64,000 bases of DNA from Caldithrix sp. (GCA_020722815.1 DYKB01000014.1:1-64000); one strand, 5' to 3'. Shown: positions 17,050 to 25,492, counted from the stretch's first letter. Notes: generated by a model from the sequence alone, not told the origin. Program-made: numbers and translations.

Positions 17050-17470
17050 TGAAAATTTTGTTTGATACCAATATTGTTCTTGATGTTATGCTGGCAAGGC
17101 ATCCGTTTTCATTAACTTCAGCGAAATTGCTTTCATACCTAGAAATGGGTCAGATCGTTGGATTTCTGGGCGCTACCCTATTACAACAATTCAATATCTT
17201 GCAGAAAAAGTAAGTGGAAAACCGAAAGCGCTAAAGGAAACAGAAAAACTTCTTAATATCTTTGAGATTGCTCCAATTGATAAAAGTATTTTACAATCGG
17301 CACTTAACCTGGATTTTAAAGATTTTGAAGATGCCGTATTACATGAAGCGGGACGCCAGTCAAACGTGGAAGCCATTGTTACCCGAAATACAAAAGATTT
17401 TAAAAATGCAACTTTTACTGTCTATACACCTGAGAAGCTATTGGAAAAACGTATCCATTCAATATTTTAG
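17049..17470 (+). pseudogene. PIN-domain toxin, frameshifted, with a transposable element at its 3' end
   Basis: The frame opens MKILFDTNIVLDVMLARHPF, the classic PIN start with its first metal-binding Asp (FDTN), and runs to GQIVGFLGAT. It then breaks: the reading frame ends within ~15 codons, while the correct continuation (ITTIQYLAEKVSGKPKA, then DFKDFEDAVLHEAG and IVTRNTKDF with the remaining acidic residues) is in another frame. One missing base at about 17174-17180 explains it. The last codons (R-I-H-S-I-F-stop) are supplied by the end of the transposable element starting at 17451. Intact PIN toxins cut RNA. A sequencing or assembly error cannot be excluded. Confidence 0.8.
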
Positions 17471-17623
17471 GGGAAGAAAGCCTGTCATGGCGAGGCGTTT
17501 TTTGCCGCAGCCTGTTTTTTAGGCTCGCAATCCCATCGTTTAACAGCGGAGATTGCTTCGTCGCACAAAACGCTCCTCGCAATGACAGGCTGTGGTCACT
17601 TTCCTTAAGGATTGAGCGGATAC
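17451..17623. mobile_element. MITE-like element, copy 3 (173 bp) with 8-bp target duplication
   Basis: Ends GTATCCATTCAAT (17451-17463) and ATTGAGCGGATAC (17611-17623), flanked by a perfect direct repeat GGAAAAAC at 17443-17450 and 17624-17631. The core has the same conserved blocks as copies 2 and 4 (CTGTCATGGCGAGG; GAGATTGCTTCGTCGC; CTCCTCGCAATGACAG) but with the inner arms placed the other way round and a little longer. It inserted into the last codons of the PIN toxin gene. Confidence 0.85.
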
Positions 17624-17691
17624 GGAAAAACTAAATATAAATTTGAACAAATTAAACTAATTCGATTTTGAATCCATCGAGGTAAAAAATA

Positions 17692-18006
17692 ATGGGAACA
17701 ATAATTTTCAAAAACAAACTTCCCGATTCAAACGAGTTTCAAAAAGTACTATCTCAAACCCTCATGAGCACTAATCCGGTTGATGACTTGTTAGAATTGT
17801 CTAAAAAACTGAATGAATACGAACAAAAATATAAACTCTCATCGGTTCAATTCATTCAACGCTATCAAGCCGGTTTGTTAGATGATAATTTGCAGCATTG
17901 CCTGGAATGGGTGGCTACTTATGATTTGTTTGTTAAAATAAAGCAATTGCTTGAATCGGCATTGATGCGGTCCGCCATTGAACTTGAAGTGATGGAAGTC
18001 GCCTGA
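17692..18006 (+). CDS. Probable antitoxin partner of a TumE-type toxin
   Basis: 104 aa, mostly alpha-helical (VDDLLELSKKLNEYEQKYKLSSVQFIQRYQAG, then CLEWVATYDLFVKIKQLLESAL). I do not recognise a named domain. It is called an antitoxin from position: its stop overlaps the ATG of a TumE-family toxin, the usual order and overlap in these pairs. Family knowledge: TumE partners are small and helical, and act by binding the toxin. The gene starts about 70 bp after the copy-3 transposable element. Confidence 0.6.
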   Translation: MGTIIFKNKLPDSNEFQKVLSQTLMSTNPVDDLLELSKKLNEYEQKYKLSSVQFIQRYQAGLLDDNLQHCLEWVATYDLFVKIKQLLESALMRSAIELEVMEVA

Positions 18007-18383
18007 TGAATCTTTATAGTTACCTTGCGCGTCTGGATAAATTGCTTGGTTCCCGTCGCGATATCGAAATTGAAACATTGGAGATTCTTGTCACAACAAT
18101 TGGTGCTATTTTTAAATGTGAAATTCGATTTCAGGACGATTCACGATTATTCATTATTGAAGCGCTTGAAAAAATAGGGCATCGAGACATAAAACGCAAT
18201 CATTATAAATTTCAATATCAAAAATCGGATGGAACTTTGATTTTTCGCTCTGATGATTCTCCACACCATCCCTATTTGTCTTCTTTTCCCTATCACAAGC
18301 ATCTTCCGAATGAGATAATAGCTTCTGAATCGTCTGATTTAAGTGATGTTTTAAGTGAAATAAATGATATTATCTATTCATGA
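18006..18383 (+). CDS. TumE-family toxin (DUF6516)
   Basis: 125 aa. The family pattern is clear in the second half: KFQYQKSDGTLIFRSDDSPHHPYLSSFPYHKHLPN (aromatic-rich, with the 'DSPHHP...FPxHKH' signature) and a final helix DLSDVLSEINDIIYS. TumE proteins are small toxins paired with an upstream antitoxin; the RNase-like activity is from family knowledge. The ATG overlaps the stop of the upstream partner by 1-4 bases, indicating coupled translation. Cytoplasmic. It is the second pair in the island. Confidence 0.8.
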   Translation: MNLYSYLARLDKLLGSRRDIEIETLEILVTTIGAIFKCEIRFQDDSRLFIIEALEKIGHRDIKRNHYKFQYQKSDGTLIFRSDDSPHHPYLSSFPYHKHLPNEIIASESSDLSDVLSEINDIIYS

Positions 18384-18410
18384 ATCTTATAAAAAATGGA
18401 AAGAATTATA

Positions 18411-18617
18411 ATGAGCCAAAAAATATACGGACGGTATCTCATTTCGGATCCTGAAATATGTCATGGAAAACCTACGTTTCGGGGAACCAGAATTATGGTT
18501 GCGGATGTTCTGGAACAATTAAGTGAAGGCTTGGCTTGGGAGACTATAATCGAGGAATGGCGGGGACATATTTGTAAGAAAGCAATCGCTGAAGCAATAC
18601 AGTTTTATTTAAAGTAA
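18411..18617 (+). CDS. DUF433 family protein (orphan antitoxin-like)
   Basis: 68 aa from the ATG at 18411, which has GGAAAG 7 bp upstream; an ATG at 18396 overlaps that site. DUF433 hallmarks: ISDPEICHGKPTFRGTRIMVADVLEQLSEG (family pattern 'GxPxxxGTRIxVxxvl') then a winged-helix-like tail. DUF433 proteins usually pair with a PIN-like DUF5615 toxin; none follows here, as the next gene is a BrnT-type toxin 64 bp away. So this is either an orphan or a remnant of a pair. Confidence 0.85.
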   Translation: MSQKIYGRYLISDPEICHGKPTFRGTRIMVADVLEQLSEGLAWETIIEEWRGHICKKAIAEAIQFYLK

Positions 18618-18681
18618 ATGTCCATAGAGAGAATAAAAAAAGCTTGATTATTATATAATAATTATATAAATTATATACTGT

Positions 18682-18942
18682 ATGGAATTTGAATTTGACG
18701 AAAATATGAGCAAAGCTAATAAATTCAAACATGGCATTGATTTTATCGAAGCCCAAAAATTGTGGAACGATTCTTATAGAATTGAAATTCCGACAATGTA
18801 TGTAGATGAACCAAGATACCTCTTAATTGCAATGATTAATAATAAACATTGGTCTGCTATATTTACTTATCGTAATAATAAAGTAAGAATAATTTCTGTA
18901 AGAAGGTCAAGGAGAAATGAAGAAGAAATTTATGAAAGCTGA
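18682..18942 (+). CDS. brnT: BrnT-family toxin
   Basis: 86 aa. Begins MEFEFDENMSKANKFKHGIDFIEAQKLW, matching the BrnT pattern (F-x-W/F-D-x-N-K...KHG-V-x-F-x-E-A), and ends IISVRRSRRNEEEIYES, the conserved 'I-S-A-R-x-A-x-x-x-E' region. BrnT is an RNase-type toxin with a RelE/barnase-like fold, and BrnA is its DNA-binding antitoxin. The order toxin first, antitoxin second is typical of brnTA. The two genes overlap by 26 bp. No ribosome-binding site is visible; the upstream sequence is almost pure A+T with repeated TTATATA words. Confidence 0.85.
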   Translation: MEFEFDENMSKANKFKHGIDFIEAQKLWNDSYRIEIPTMYVDEPRYLLIAMINNKHWSAIFTYRNNKVRIISVRRSRRNEEEIYES

Positions 18943-19156
18943 AGAGTTTGATCAAAAATTTGATGATGGAGAAGATCTCACGGAATATTTCGATTTGACA
19001 CACGCAAAAAGACCGGGGCAGGAGCAGAAGCGTGTAAATGTCGACTTTCCGATCTGGATGATCCAATCCCTTGACAAAGAAGCGAAAAGAATAGGCGTAA
19101 CCCGACAATCAATCATCAAAATATGGATCGCTGACCGATTAAAAACCACCCGCTAA
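18917..19156 (+). CDS. brnA: BrnA/CopG-like antitoxin
   Basis: 79 aa. An acidic N-terminal half (AEEFDQKFDDGEDLTEYFDL), which would bind the toxin, is followed by KRVNVDFPIWMIQSLDKEAKRIGVTRQSIIKIWIADRL, a ribbon-helix-helix DNA-binding segment. This 'toxin-binding then RHH' layout is that of BrnA antitoxins. It starts inside the end of brnT and the two are surely co-transcribed. It probably represses its own operon. It ends 45 bp before the convergent lptD stop. Confidence 0.85.
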   Translation: MKKKFMKAEEFDQKFDDGEDLTEYFDLTHAKRPGQEQKRVNVDFPIWMIQSLDKEAKRIGVTRQSIIKIWIADRLKTTR

Positions 19157-19201
19157 AAGCCATAAGCCAGTAGCCAAAAGCCAAACGCCAGCAGCTAGGC
19201 A

Positions 19202-21937
19202 TTAATAATAATACCCCCGATGACTCAATCTCCCGCCCCGTCGTTCAAATTTAATATCCTGCAATTGCGTCGCTTTGACATTAATCTTTAAATAGTATTC
19301 CCGATAAGGACCGGAAGGAACCCAGTAGAAGTTCATTTCCCAGCAATGTAAATCCCGGGCAAAGTTAAAACTCTGGTTTACCAACTGCTTTTTTTGCAGA
19401 TCGTAATGCGCCTGGTAGCGAAATGACCAGTTTTTCGTTAACTTCACCTGCATATTTGATAACTTGATATAAAAACGCTCAGTCGGTTTCATGGGATTGT
19501 ATCGATCCAGCGAATAATCCAGAAAAAGACTGGCACTCCAGGGAATATTCAGCTCATTAAAATCACTTTGTGCTTCAAACCGGTCGGTTTCTTCGTAAAA
19601 TTCATCTCCAAACACACCTGGCACGGCTGAAGCGCCTAATGGAGAAAGCTGGTCATTTTCGGAAGCGGCTTTTTCACCTGATTTCGGCGTCCCTTTCTTT
19701 TTTTCTTTTCCCTGAAGCCGAAGACTAATGCTAAAAGAAAAATTGGAGAGTCGTGGCCATTTTTTTTCGAATGGTAAAAATTTATTAATCCGGAAAACGC
19801 GATCTTTGTTGATCTGATAATCATAGAAATCATGTTGGGCGTTCATGTTCACGCTTATATTCTGTGCCGGATTGGCACTTAGACTGGAATATAGGGGAGA
19901 CATTCGTAAACTGTCAGCTTTAAAATTATAACTCGAATTAAAATTCAGATAGAACAGATCGTATTTATTTTCTTTTTCCTCGCCATCAACTGTCGTGGCG
20001 GTTTTCATCTGAAATAAATTCTGGACACCAAAACCCACCGAATTCTGACCGGTCGAAGCAAATCCGCCGGGAAATTTGAATTTTTCGGCAATGACCTTGC
20101 CCAAAGTATCCCGGACTTCCTGAAAATAGCCCCAGGTTGCTGTGGTAAAATCGGGGCTGTATGAATAGGAAATACTGGGTGTGACCACATGCCGGATGGC
20201 CGTAATATTACCAAGGCCAGGGGCAAACATACCATAGAGTTTGGTGTTCGCCGAGGCACTATAGCTAAAACTGCGGACGCTGGAAAAGCCTTTTTCAACC
20301 ACTCGTTTGATGGAATCCTGATCGGTGGAATCACGTTCCGCATCATAATAGTATCGATAGCTCCGATCAAACATGTAATCGTTATAGCTGACCCCCTGAT
20401 TCCAACCAATGATACCAAATAATTTCTGCGGCCCGCTCATGTTCAGGCTGGCTGAATTATTGATATACCGTTGCTGTGGTTCTCTTTGGCCTTTTTTCGT
20501 TTGGTTTTTTAAATTTGATCTAAAAGAATAAGTGATTGAATGATACCACCTATCATGACTCTCTTCGATTGTATCCCTTCGACGAATTGTCCGGTTTGTC
20601 CGCTCCGGTCGACTAAATAATGGACGAGTATTGTGAAAAAAGCTTATATCGGGAAAACTTAACATTTCGGTATTATTGTCCAATGATTTAGAATGACTGA
20701 AACTAATTGATAAACTATTCTTTGAGTCTGGCCATAATTTGTCTAACTTCGCACTCGAATTAAGTTGACGATTAAGCCTTTGATCAATATTGGAACTGAA
20801 GCTGCGATAGTAACCAGCGTCACTAACAAAATTTCCAAACATTATTAATTTGGTTGTTTCATTAATTTTTTGATTGTGAGAAATTCGTAAATCCCACCGA
20901 TTTTGCTTCCCGCCGCCGACTGGTTCTTTTTTGGTGATACTGCCGGCAATGTTTCCATCCAGTTCATATTTTTTGCTATAGCGCAACCGGCCATCGGCCA
21001 TCCAGCCGGCCCGGTCGTAATAATTTCCCTTTAAAGCGGCATCAAAATAATCACTGGGCGCCCAATAGTAGCCCAGTCCCTGAAAATACCGGCCTTCACT
21101 CGCGCTTTCACCATAACGGGGAATGAGAAGGCCGGAATGTCGACCGCCTTTATTGGGATAAAACATGAATGGGATATACGCGACGGGGATGCCACTCAGA
21201 TACATCACGATTGGCTTTGCAATAATTTCTTCCTTTGGAATAATTTTCATTCGGCGTGAACGGAAGTAAAAATGGGGTTCTTCTTCCAGATCGCAGGTCG
21301 TAAATCGACCGTTGGTAACATAGAGAATTTTATCGCCCACTTTTTTAATATGTTCACCAAAATATTTTCCACTTTCATAATCGGTCCGGCCGCGAATGAC
21401 CCTTCCCTTGCGTGTGCGATAGTTGTAAATCATCTGAAAGCCATTGAGCATTTCGCCGCCCTCTTTAAATTCCGGTATTCCTTTTTGCGAAACTTTCATC
21501 TCTTTGGCGGTTGAATCTTCGTTGAAAATGAAAGTTGTATCCGGAATTCCCTCAGCTATCAGAATTTCCAGATCCTGATCCACCGTAATTTTTGCGGCCT
21601 TGAGGGTTATATTCCGATATTTCACCACGGCATCCCCGATTAAGTAGAAGCGATTGGAATCGATGTCCGAATCGATGATGTGCGCTTCATAAAACAGGGT
21701 GGTATCGAAACCACTATCACCGGTTTTTATCAAACCGTGGGATAAAGAATCGTCAGCCGCCTGAAGCGAATCGGACAGAAGGGTTGATGCTGGTTGTTTT
21801 AAACCCAGGCGTTGTTGGAGAGAATCCTGATTTGTTTTAACTTCCTGTCCGGCCAGCGACGAAATAAGCATCGTGAATGATATACTAATAACAAAAAACG
21901 ATATTTTTCGGGTTAATTTAATATACAAAAGTATCAT
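19202..21937 (-). CDS. lptD: LPS-assembly outer membrane protein LptD
   Basis: 911 aa. LptD inserts LPS into the outer leaflet of the outer membrane. The N-terminus has a signal peptide (ISFFVISISFTMLISSLAGQ). Residues ~70-190 are an OstA/LptA-like region (VKYRNITLKAAKITVDQDLEILIAEG), and from ~200 the family's GIPVAYIPFMFYPNKGGRHSGLL precedes a long beta-barrel rich in aromatic, alternating strands. The length and low similarity to the E. coli type fit the Bacteroidota-like form. It is transcribed alone and convergent with the toxin-antitoxin island. Its presence implies an LPS-bearing outer membrane, in line with the GT9 genes. Confidence 0.88.
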   Translation of the reverse strand: MILLYIKLTRKISFFVISISFTMLISSLAGQEVKTNQDSLQQRLGLKQPASTLLSDSLQAADDSLSHGLIKTGDSGFDTTLFYEAHIIDSDIDSNRFYLIGDAVVKYRNITLKAAKITVDQDLEILIAEGIPDTTFIFNEDSTAKEMKVSQKGIPEFKEGGEMLNGFQMIYNYRTRKGRVIRGRTDYESGKYFGEHIKKVGDKILYVTNGRFTTCDLEEEPHFYFRSRRMKIIPKEEIIAKPIVMYLSGIPVAYIPFMFYPNKGGRHSGLLIPRYGESASEGRYFQGLGYYWAPSDYFDAALKGNYYDRAGWMADGRLRYSKKYELDGNIAGSITKKEPVGGGKQNRWDLRISHNQKINETTKLIMFGNFVSDAGYYRSFSSNIDQRLNRQLNSSAKLDKLWPDSKNSLSISFSHSKSLDNNTEMLSFPDISFFHNTRPLFSRPERTNRTIRRRDTIEESHDRWYHSITYSFRSNLKNQTKKGQREPQQRYINNSASLNMSGPQKLFGIIGWNQGVSYNDYMFDRSYRYYYDAERDSTDQDSIKRVVEKGFSSVRSFSYSASANTKLYGMFAPGLGNITAIRHVVTPSISYSYSPDFTTATWGYFQEVRDTLGKVIAEKFKFPGGFASTGQNSVGFGVQNLFQMKTATTVDGEEKENKYDLFYLNFNSSYNFKADSLRMSPLYSSLSANPAQNISVNMNAQHDFYDYQINKDRVFRINKFLPFEKKWPRLSNFSFSISLRLQGKEKKKGTPKSGEKAASENDQLSPLGASAVPGVFGDEFYEETDRFEAQSDFNELNIPWSASLFLDYSLDRYNPMKPTERFYIKLSNMQVKLTKNWSFRYQAHYDLQKKQLVNQSFNFARDLHCWEMNFYWVPSGPYREYYLKINVKATQLQDIKFERRGGRLSHRGYYY

Positions 21938-22033
21938 TTTTACTCAAAAAGTTAGATAGTTAAAATCGTCGATTCATTTACCCTGTAAAATTATTTATTC
22001 GCTACTGTACACATTTTAATATCGCCAAATCAG

Positions 22034-22116
22034 ATCTCTCACCCTAACCCTCTCCCCAAAGGGGAAAGGGAATAGCTACGCCCTCTCCCTTTGGGAGAGG
22101 GTTGGGGTGAGGGTCA
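22034..22116. repeat. Large inverted repeat (CTCACCCTAACCCTCTCCC type)
   Basis: The left arm CTCACCCTAACCCTCTCCC and right arm GGGAGAGGGTTGGGGTGAG are near-perfect complements, with an inner pair CCCCAAAGGGG / CCCTTTGGGAG. It lies between rarA and the lptD promoter region, downstream of rarA. This hairpin type occurs in intergenic DNA of many bacteria. It is longer and richer in G+C than its surroundings; it may act as a terminator. Confidence 0.75.
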
Positions 22117-22171
22117 CATGCCTGGTTTAACGATAATTTATAAAAAAGTGTACGGTAGTGAAGTGAAAACA

Positions 22172-23518
22172 TTACTTGTGTCTGGTCGGCCATAATTTTT
22201 TCAAATATTCCTTAATTTTTTTTTCAAATCCATTTTCACCCGGTTCATAATAGACTTTATTTTTCAGATTGGGCGGCAGATATTCTTCCGGAACAAAATT
22301 TCCCGGATAGTCATGGGGGTATTTATAGCCCGCCGCGTATCCCAGATCCTTCATTAAATTGGTCGGGGCATTTCGCAAATGCATGGGAATGGGGTCGATT
22401 TTCCCCTGTCGGACATCTTCCCGTGCGGCCATAATCGCCAGACAGGACGCATTGCTTTTTTCGGTACTGGCAAGATAGGTCACAGCCTGAGCCAGAATAA
22501 GCTGCGCTTCGGGCATTCCTACATAAGTGACAGCGGTAAATGCGGAAGTGGCCACAACCAGAGCCAACGGTGCGGCATTCCCGATATCTTCCGATGCTAA
22601 AATCACCAGGCGTCGCGCGATGAATTTGGGATCTTCGCCGGCCTCCAACATACGCGCCAGATAATGGATGGCGGCATCCGGATCGCTTCCCCGAATACTT
22701 TTGATAAAGGCTGAAATGGTATCATAATGCATGTCCCCCTTTTTATCGTACAGCGCGAAGCTTTTTTGAACAGCATTCTGGACCAGTTCACGCGTCAGAT
22801 GACGACTTCCATCTTCCGAAACAGGACAAATATTCGCAGCCAGTTCGAGCGTGTTAAATGTTATACGCACATCGCCCGCAGAAAGTTGAATCATTAAATC
22901 AAGAACATCTGCCGGAATAAAAATTTTTTGCTTTAAGATAATTTCATCCGTTTCCAGCGCCCGTTGAATCAAAATTTTCACATCATTGGGGCTCAAGGAT
23001 TGTAATTGAAAAACCTGGCAGCGCGAAAGTAACGCTGAATTGACTTCGAAAGATGGATTTTCAGTGGTGGCGCCAATCAAAATGATAGTTCCATCCTCGA
23101 CACTATGCAGCAAGGCATCCTGCTGGGCTTTATTGAAGCGATGGATCTCATCGATGAATAAAATCGTCCGGCGATTCCCGATTTTTTGATTCATTCTGGC
23201 TTTTTCGATGACTTTTTTAATATCGGCCACGCCCGCTGTTACCGCGCTCATGGAATGAAAATCTGAAGCTGTATCATTGGCGATGATTCGCGCCAGTGTG
23301 GTTTTTCCCACGGCAGGCGGTCCCCAGAAGATCATGGAAATCAGGTGATCCATTTCAATCGCCCGACGGAGCACTTTTCCCTCGCCGACCAGCTCTGCAT
23401 GTCCCACAAATTTATCCAGCGTTTTGGGACGCATCCGCTCGGCCAGCGGCTGAAAACTTGCCGCGGATGATTTTTCATTTTTTTGAAACAGATCCAGATT
23501 GGAATCATCGGTTGCCAT
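22172..23518 (-). CDS. rarA: Replication-associated recombination ATPase RarA (MgsA)
   Basis: 448 aa. An AAA+ ATPase that works at stalled replication forks. Walker A GPPAVGKT is at residues 66-73, Walker B is LFIDEIHRF, sensor 1 is GATTENPSF, and the C-terminal tetramerisation region contains [21 protein letters not shown] and a YKYPHDYPG signature near the end. Length is normal. There is no fused domain. It is transcribed alone on the minus strand, between lptD and the anti-sigma gene, with ~325 bp of non-coding DNA upstream. Confidence 0.96.
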   Translation of the reverse strand: MATDDSNLDLFQKNEKSSAASFQPLAERMRPKTLDKFVGHAELVGEGKVLRRAIEMDHLISMIFWGPPAVGKTTLARIIANDTASDFHSMSAVTAGVADIKKVIEKARMNQKIGNRRTILFIDEIHRFNKAQQDALLHSVEDGTIILIGATTENPSFEVNSALLSRCQVFQLQSLSPNDVKILIQRALETDEIILKQKIFIPADVLDLMIQLSAGDVRITFNTLELAANICPVSEDGSRHLTRELVQNAVQKSFALYDKKGDMHYDTISAFIKSIRGSDPDAAIHYLARMLEAGEDPKFIARRLVILASEDIGNAAPLALVVATSAFTAVTYVGMPEAQLILAQAVTYLASTEKSNASCLAIMAAREDVRQGKIDPIPMHLRNAPTNLMKDLGYAAGYKYPHDYPGNFVPEEYLPPNLKNKVYYEPGENGFEKKIKEYLKKLWPTRHK

Positions 23519-23737
23519 TTAGATTACCTATTAAAAGAAATTCAGGTGTTAAGACAGGCAAATTAAAAGCAACTACAGATTCCACATATTAAAATCTGTG
23601 TCATCTGTGGTTTATTTTAAATTTTTAATTAAGACTTTGAGACTGCGATAGCATAAAATAGCGATACGAATTTAGGGTAAAAATCGCCAAAAGTCAAGGG
23701 GAAATTTGGAGGAAATGGAAATGATTAACGAGATTTC

Positions 23738-23801
23738 AGATTAACGATTTTTGATTTATGAGGGAGGGCGGTTTACTTCGTCAATCTTAAATCGTTAATC
23801 T
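23738..23801. repeat. 13-bp inverted repeat in the rarA/anti-sigma gap
   Basis: AGATTAACGATTT (23738-23750) and its exact complement AAATCGTTAATCT (23789-23801) frame a 38-bp G-rich loop. A partial third copy (GATTAACGA) lies just left. The gap of 23519-23843 holds nothing else I can support. It could be a terminator for the anti-sigma gene or a remnant of a small element. Confidence 0.55.
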
Positions 23802-23843
23802 TTGTTCTGAGATCAAAAAAGAAATAACAAAATTTATAAAAAA

Positions 23844-24380
23844 TTACAAAAGTTTCAGATTGCCAGAAACAAAAGGGCCAATCTTGCGTTTGAAGCGTCC
23901 CCAGAGATAATCCAGGCTCATGACCACGATTAAAACAAATCCGGCCGCGCCAATTGCCATCAAATTGATATTTAAGTTCTGGATTAATTTTTGAAGGACA
24001 GCCACATTTTTTTCGAAAATCGTACCAAACAACTTCAGGTAATCCTGAAATTTATTGAGAATATTGCTCCACCCCAGGGAATAGATACTGACACCAATAG
24101 CACCACCCAGTCCCAAAATCCAGACTGAAATTTCAAGCCAATTTGCTTTTTCTTCCTGTTGCGTCTGTATTTTAATATTTTGGAGCACCGAATCAGCAAA
24201 ATTCAGGGGTAATGCAAATCCTTTTTCCTGACCAAGATGTCCGGAGAGGATTTTGTAATTTTGGAGTGCCTGTTGACAATGTTGACAGGTATCAAAATGG
24301 GCGCGTTTTTCAGCCGGAACCGCGGCATAATTTTTATCCAGTAGTTCCTGAATTTCATAATCGCTTAAATGTTTCATCAT
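23844..24380 (-). CDS. Zinc-finger anti-sigma factor, membrane protein
   Basis: 178 aa. The N-terminus carries the ZAS motif: His then CxxC in KRAHFDTCQHCQQAL (~27-41), which holds zinc and clamps the ECF sigma factor. Two membrane helices follow (~82-104, WLEISVWILGLGGAIGVSIYSLGW; ~140-162, IGAAGFVLIVVMSLDYLW). The zinc finger should be cytoplasmic and the loop between the helices periplasmic. Its start overlaps the sigma stop by 4 bp (ATGA), so the pair is translated together. The inducing signal is unknown. Confidence 0.88.
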   Translation of the reverse strand: MMKHLSDYEIQELLDKNYAAVPAEKRAHFDTCQHCQQALQNYKILSGHLGQEKGFALPLNFADSVLQNIKIQTQQEEKANWLEISVWILGLGGAIGVSIYSLGWSNILNKFQDYLKLFGTIFEKNVAVLQKLIQNLNINLMAIGAAGFVLIVVMSLDYLWGRFKRKIGPFVSGNLKLL

Positions 24381-24958
24381 GATAGCGCCTCCTGTTGATA
24401 TTCAGCCATTAATATATCCTTTAATTTTTTTCTCGCCCGGAAGAGGTAGCTTTTCACGGTCCCTTCGGGGAGTTGCATGATTTCCCCGATTTCCAGATAA
24501 CTCATTTCTTCCAGATGGTACAAAGTTAATATTGTCCGGTACGGTAACGGTAATTTTTCGATTTCCTGCAGCAGCCGATTGGAAATATCGCTTTTCTCTG
24601 TGAACGTGTCGGGAGCAATTTCAGTTCCAGTAAATTGATCCAGCGAATCATTTTCCTCCGACAGGTCGCCCCAGAGTTGTACCCTTTTTTTCTCCAGGAA
24701 ATTGATGCAGGTATTGTAAGCGATACGTCCCAGCCAGGTGGATAATTTCGATTCAAATTGAAAACTGGCCAAATGTTGATAAGCCTTCAAAAAAATATCC
24801 TGACACAGGTCTTCGCGATCGGCAGTGGTGGGAATCATCCGAAAAACAATATGGGCCACCAATCGCTGATAGGTTTCGATAAAAATTCGAAATGTCTGCT
24901 GGTCGCCGGCTAAAATTTGCTTAACAAGTGTTTGATTGTCGATTATTTTGGGTTTCAT
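24377..24958 (-). CDS. ECF sigma factor
   Basis: 193 aa. Region 2 is DREDLCQDIFLKAYQHLASFQFESKLSTWLGRIAYNTCINFL, and region 4 is LPLPYRTILTLYHLEEMSYLEIGEIMQLPEGTVKSYLFRARKKLKDIL. It directs RNA polymerase to a small regulon and is held off by the overlapping membrane anti-sigma. A TGCAAC-N16-TGTC promoter ends only about 6 bp before the ATG, so the mRNA may have almost no leader; I see no ribosome-binding site. A mirrored copy of that promoter drives the divergent membrane protein, which suggests that this sigma controls both. Confidence 0.93.
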   Translation of the reverse strand: MKPKIIDNQTLVKQILAGDQQTFRIFIETYQRLVAHIVFRMIPTTADREDLCQDIFLKAYQHLASFQFESKLSTWLGRIAYNTCINFLEKKRVQLWGDLSEENDSLDQFTGTEIAPDTFTEKSDISNRLLQEIEKLPLPYRTILTLYHLEEMSYLEIGEIMQLPEGTVKSYLFRARKKLKDILMAEYQQEALS

Positions 24959-24963
24959 ATTCT

Positions 24964-24993
24964 ATTCGACAGATAAAAACACAAAAGGTTGCA
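24964..24993 (-). promoter_or_regulatory. ECF-type promoter of the sigma operon
   Basis: On the minus strand: TGCAAC (24988-24993), 16 bp, TGTCGAAT (24964-24971). The AAC core and short G-T-C -10 box are the general style of ECF promoters. The sigma ATG is at 24958, so the transcript would begin at or a few bases before the start codon. Confidence 0.65.
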
Positions 24994-25015
24994 GTGAAAA
25001 TTTTTTTAAAAAAGC

Positions 25016-25045
25016 TGCAACATATTTTTCGATTGGCTGTCTGAT
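25016..25045 (+). promoter_or_regulatory. ECF-type promoter facing the DUF6249-like gene
   Basis: TGCAAC (25016-25021), 16 bp, TGTCTGAT (25038-25045). It has the same boxes and spacing as the minus-strand copy; the two -35 boxes form an inverted repeat (GTTGCAG / CTGCAAC) and point outward. About 90 bp separate it from the next ATG. Confidence 0.65.
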
Positions 25046-25138
25046 TGTGTAGAAGGGTTAAAAAAGACCCTGCTGAATCAGACTAAAATTAAGATAATAA
25101 CTCTTTACGTTAAAATCAAGTAAGAAAAGGAGAAAAAT

Positions 25139-25492
25139 ATGGAAGACATCATTGTACCAATCGGAATTTTCATGGTATTGGCTTATAGCGTTAAGATACT
25201 GTCGGATAATCGGTTGCGGCGACTGTTGATTGAAAAAGGCCAGGTAAATGAAAGTGTGAAATATTTGTTTATGGATCGTGAATATAAAAATGTCCCCAGT
25301 TCGTTGAAATGGGGTATGGTCCTTATTGGTATTGGCGTGGCGATTTTAGTTGGTCAACTGGTTCCCCATAGCTTGATGGAGGAAGTGACTGTTGGCGGGA
25401 TGTTCTTTCTGGCCGGTCTGGGATTGGTCCTCTTCTATTTTATCGCTTCCAGATTGAACGGAACCAAGAAACAGGAAGATTTATCCCTGTAA
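25139..25492 (+). CDS. Small membrane protein, DUF6249-like
   Basis: 117 aa. Three hydrophobic segments: ~2-20 (IIVPIGIFMVLAYSVKIL), ~58-76 (WGMVLIGIGVAILVGQL) and ~87-107 (GGMFFLAGLGLVLFYFIA). A basic stretch (DNRLRRLLIEKGQVNESVKYLF) follows the first helix. This layout matches DUF6249 proteins, of unknown function, which are often found beside ECF sigma genes. AAGGAG precedes the ATG. The shared promoter motif suggests it belongs to the sigma regulon and may feed back on the envelope stress it senses (inference). A strong terminator follows. Confidence 0.8.
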   Translation: MEDIIVPIGIFMVLAYSVKILSDNRLRRLLIEKGQVNESVKYLFMDREYKNVPSSLKWGMVLIGIGVAILVGQLVPHSLMEEVTVGGMFFLAGLGLVLFYFIASRLNGTKKQEDLSL

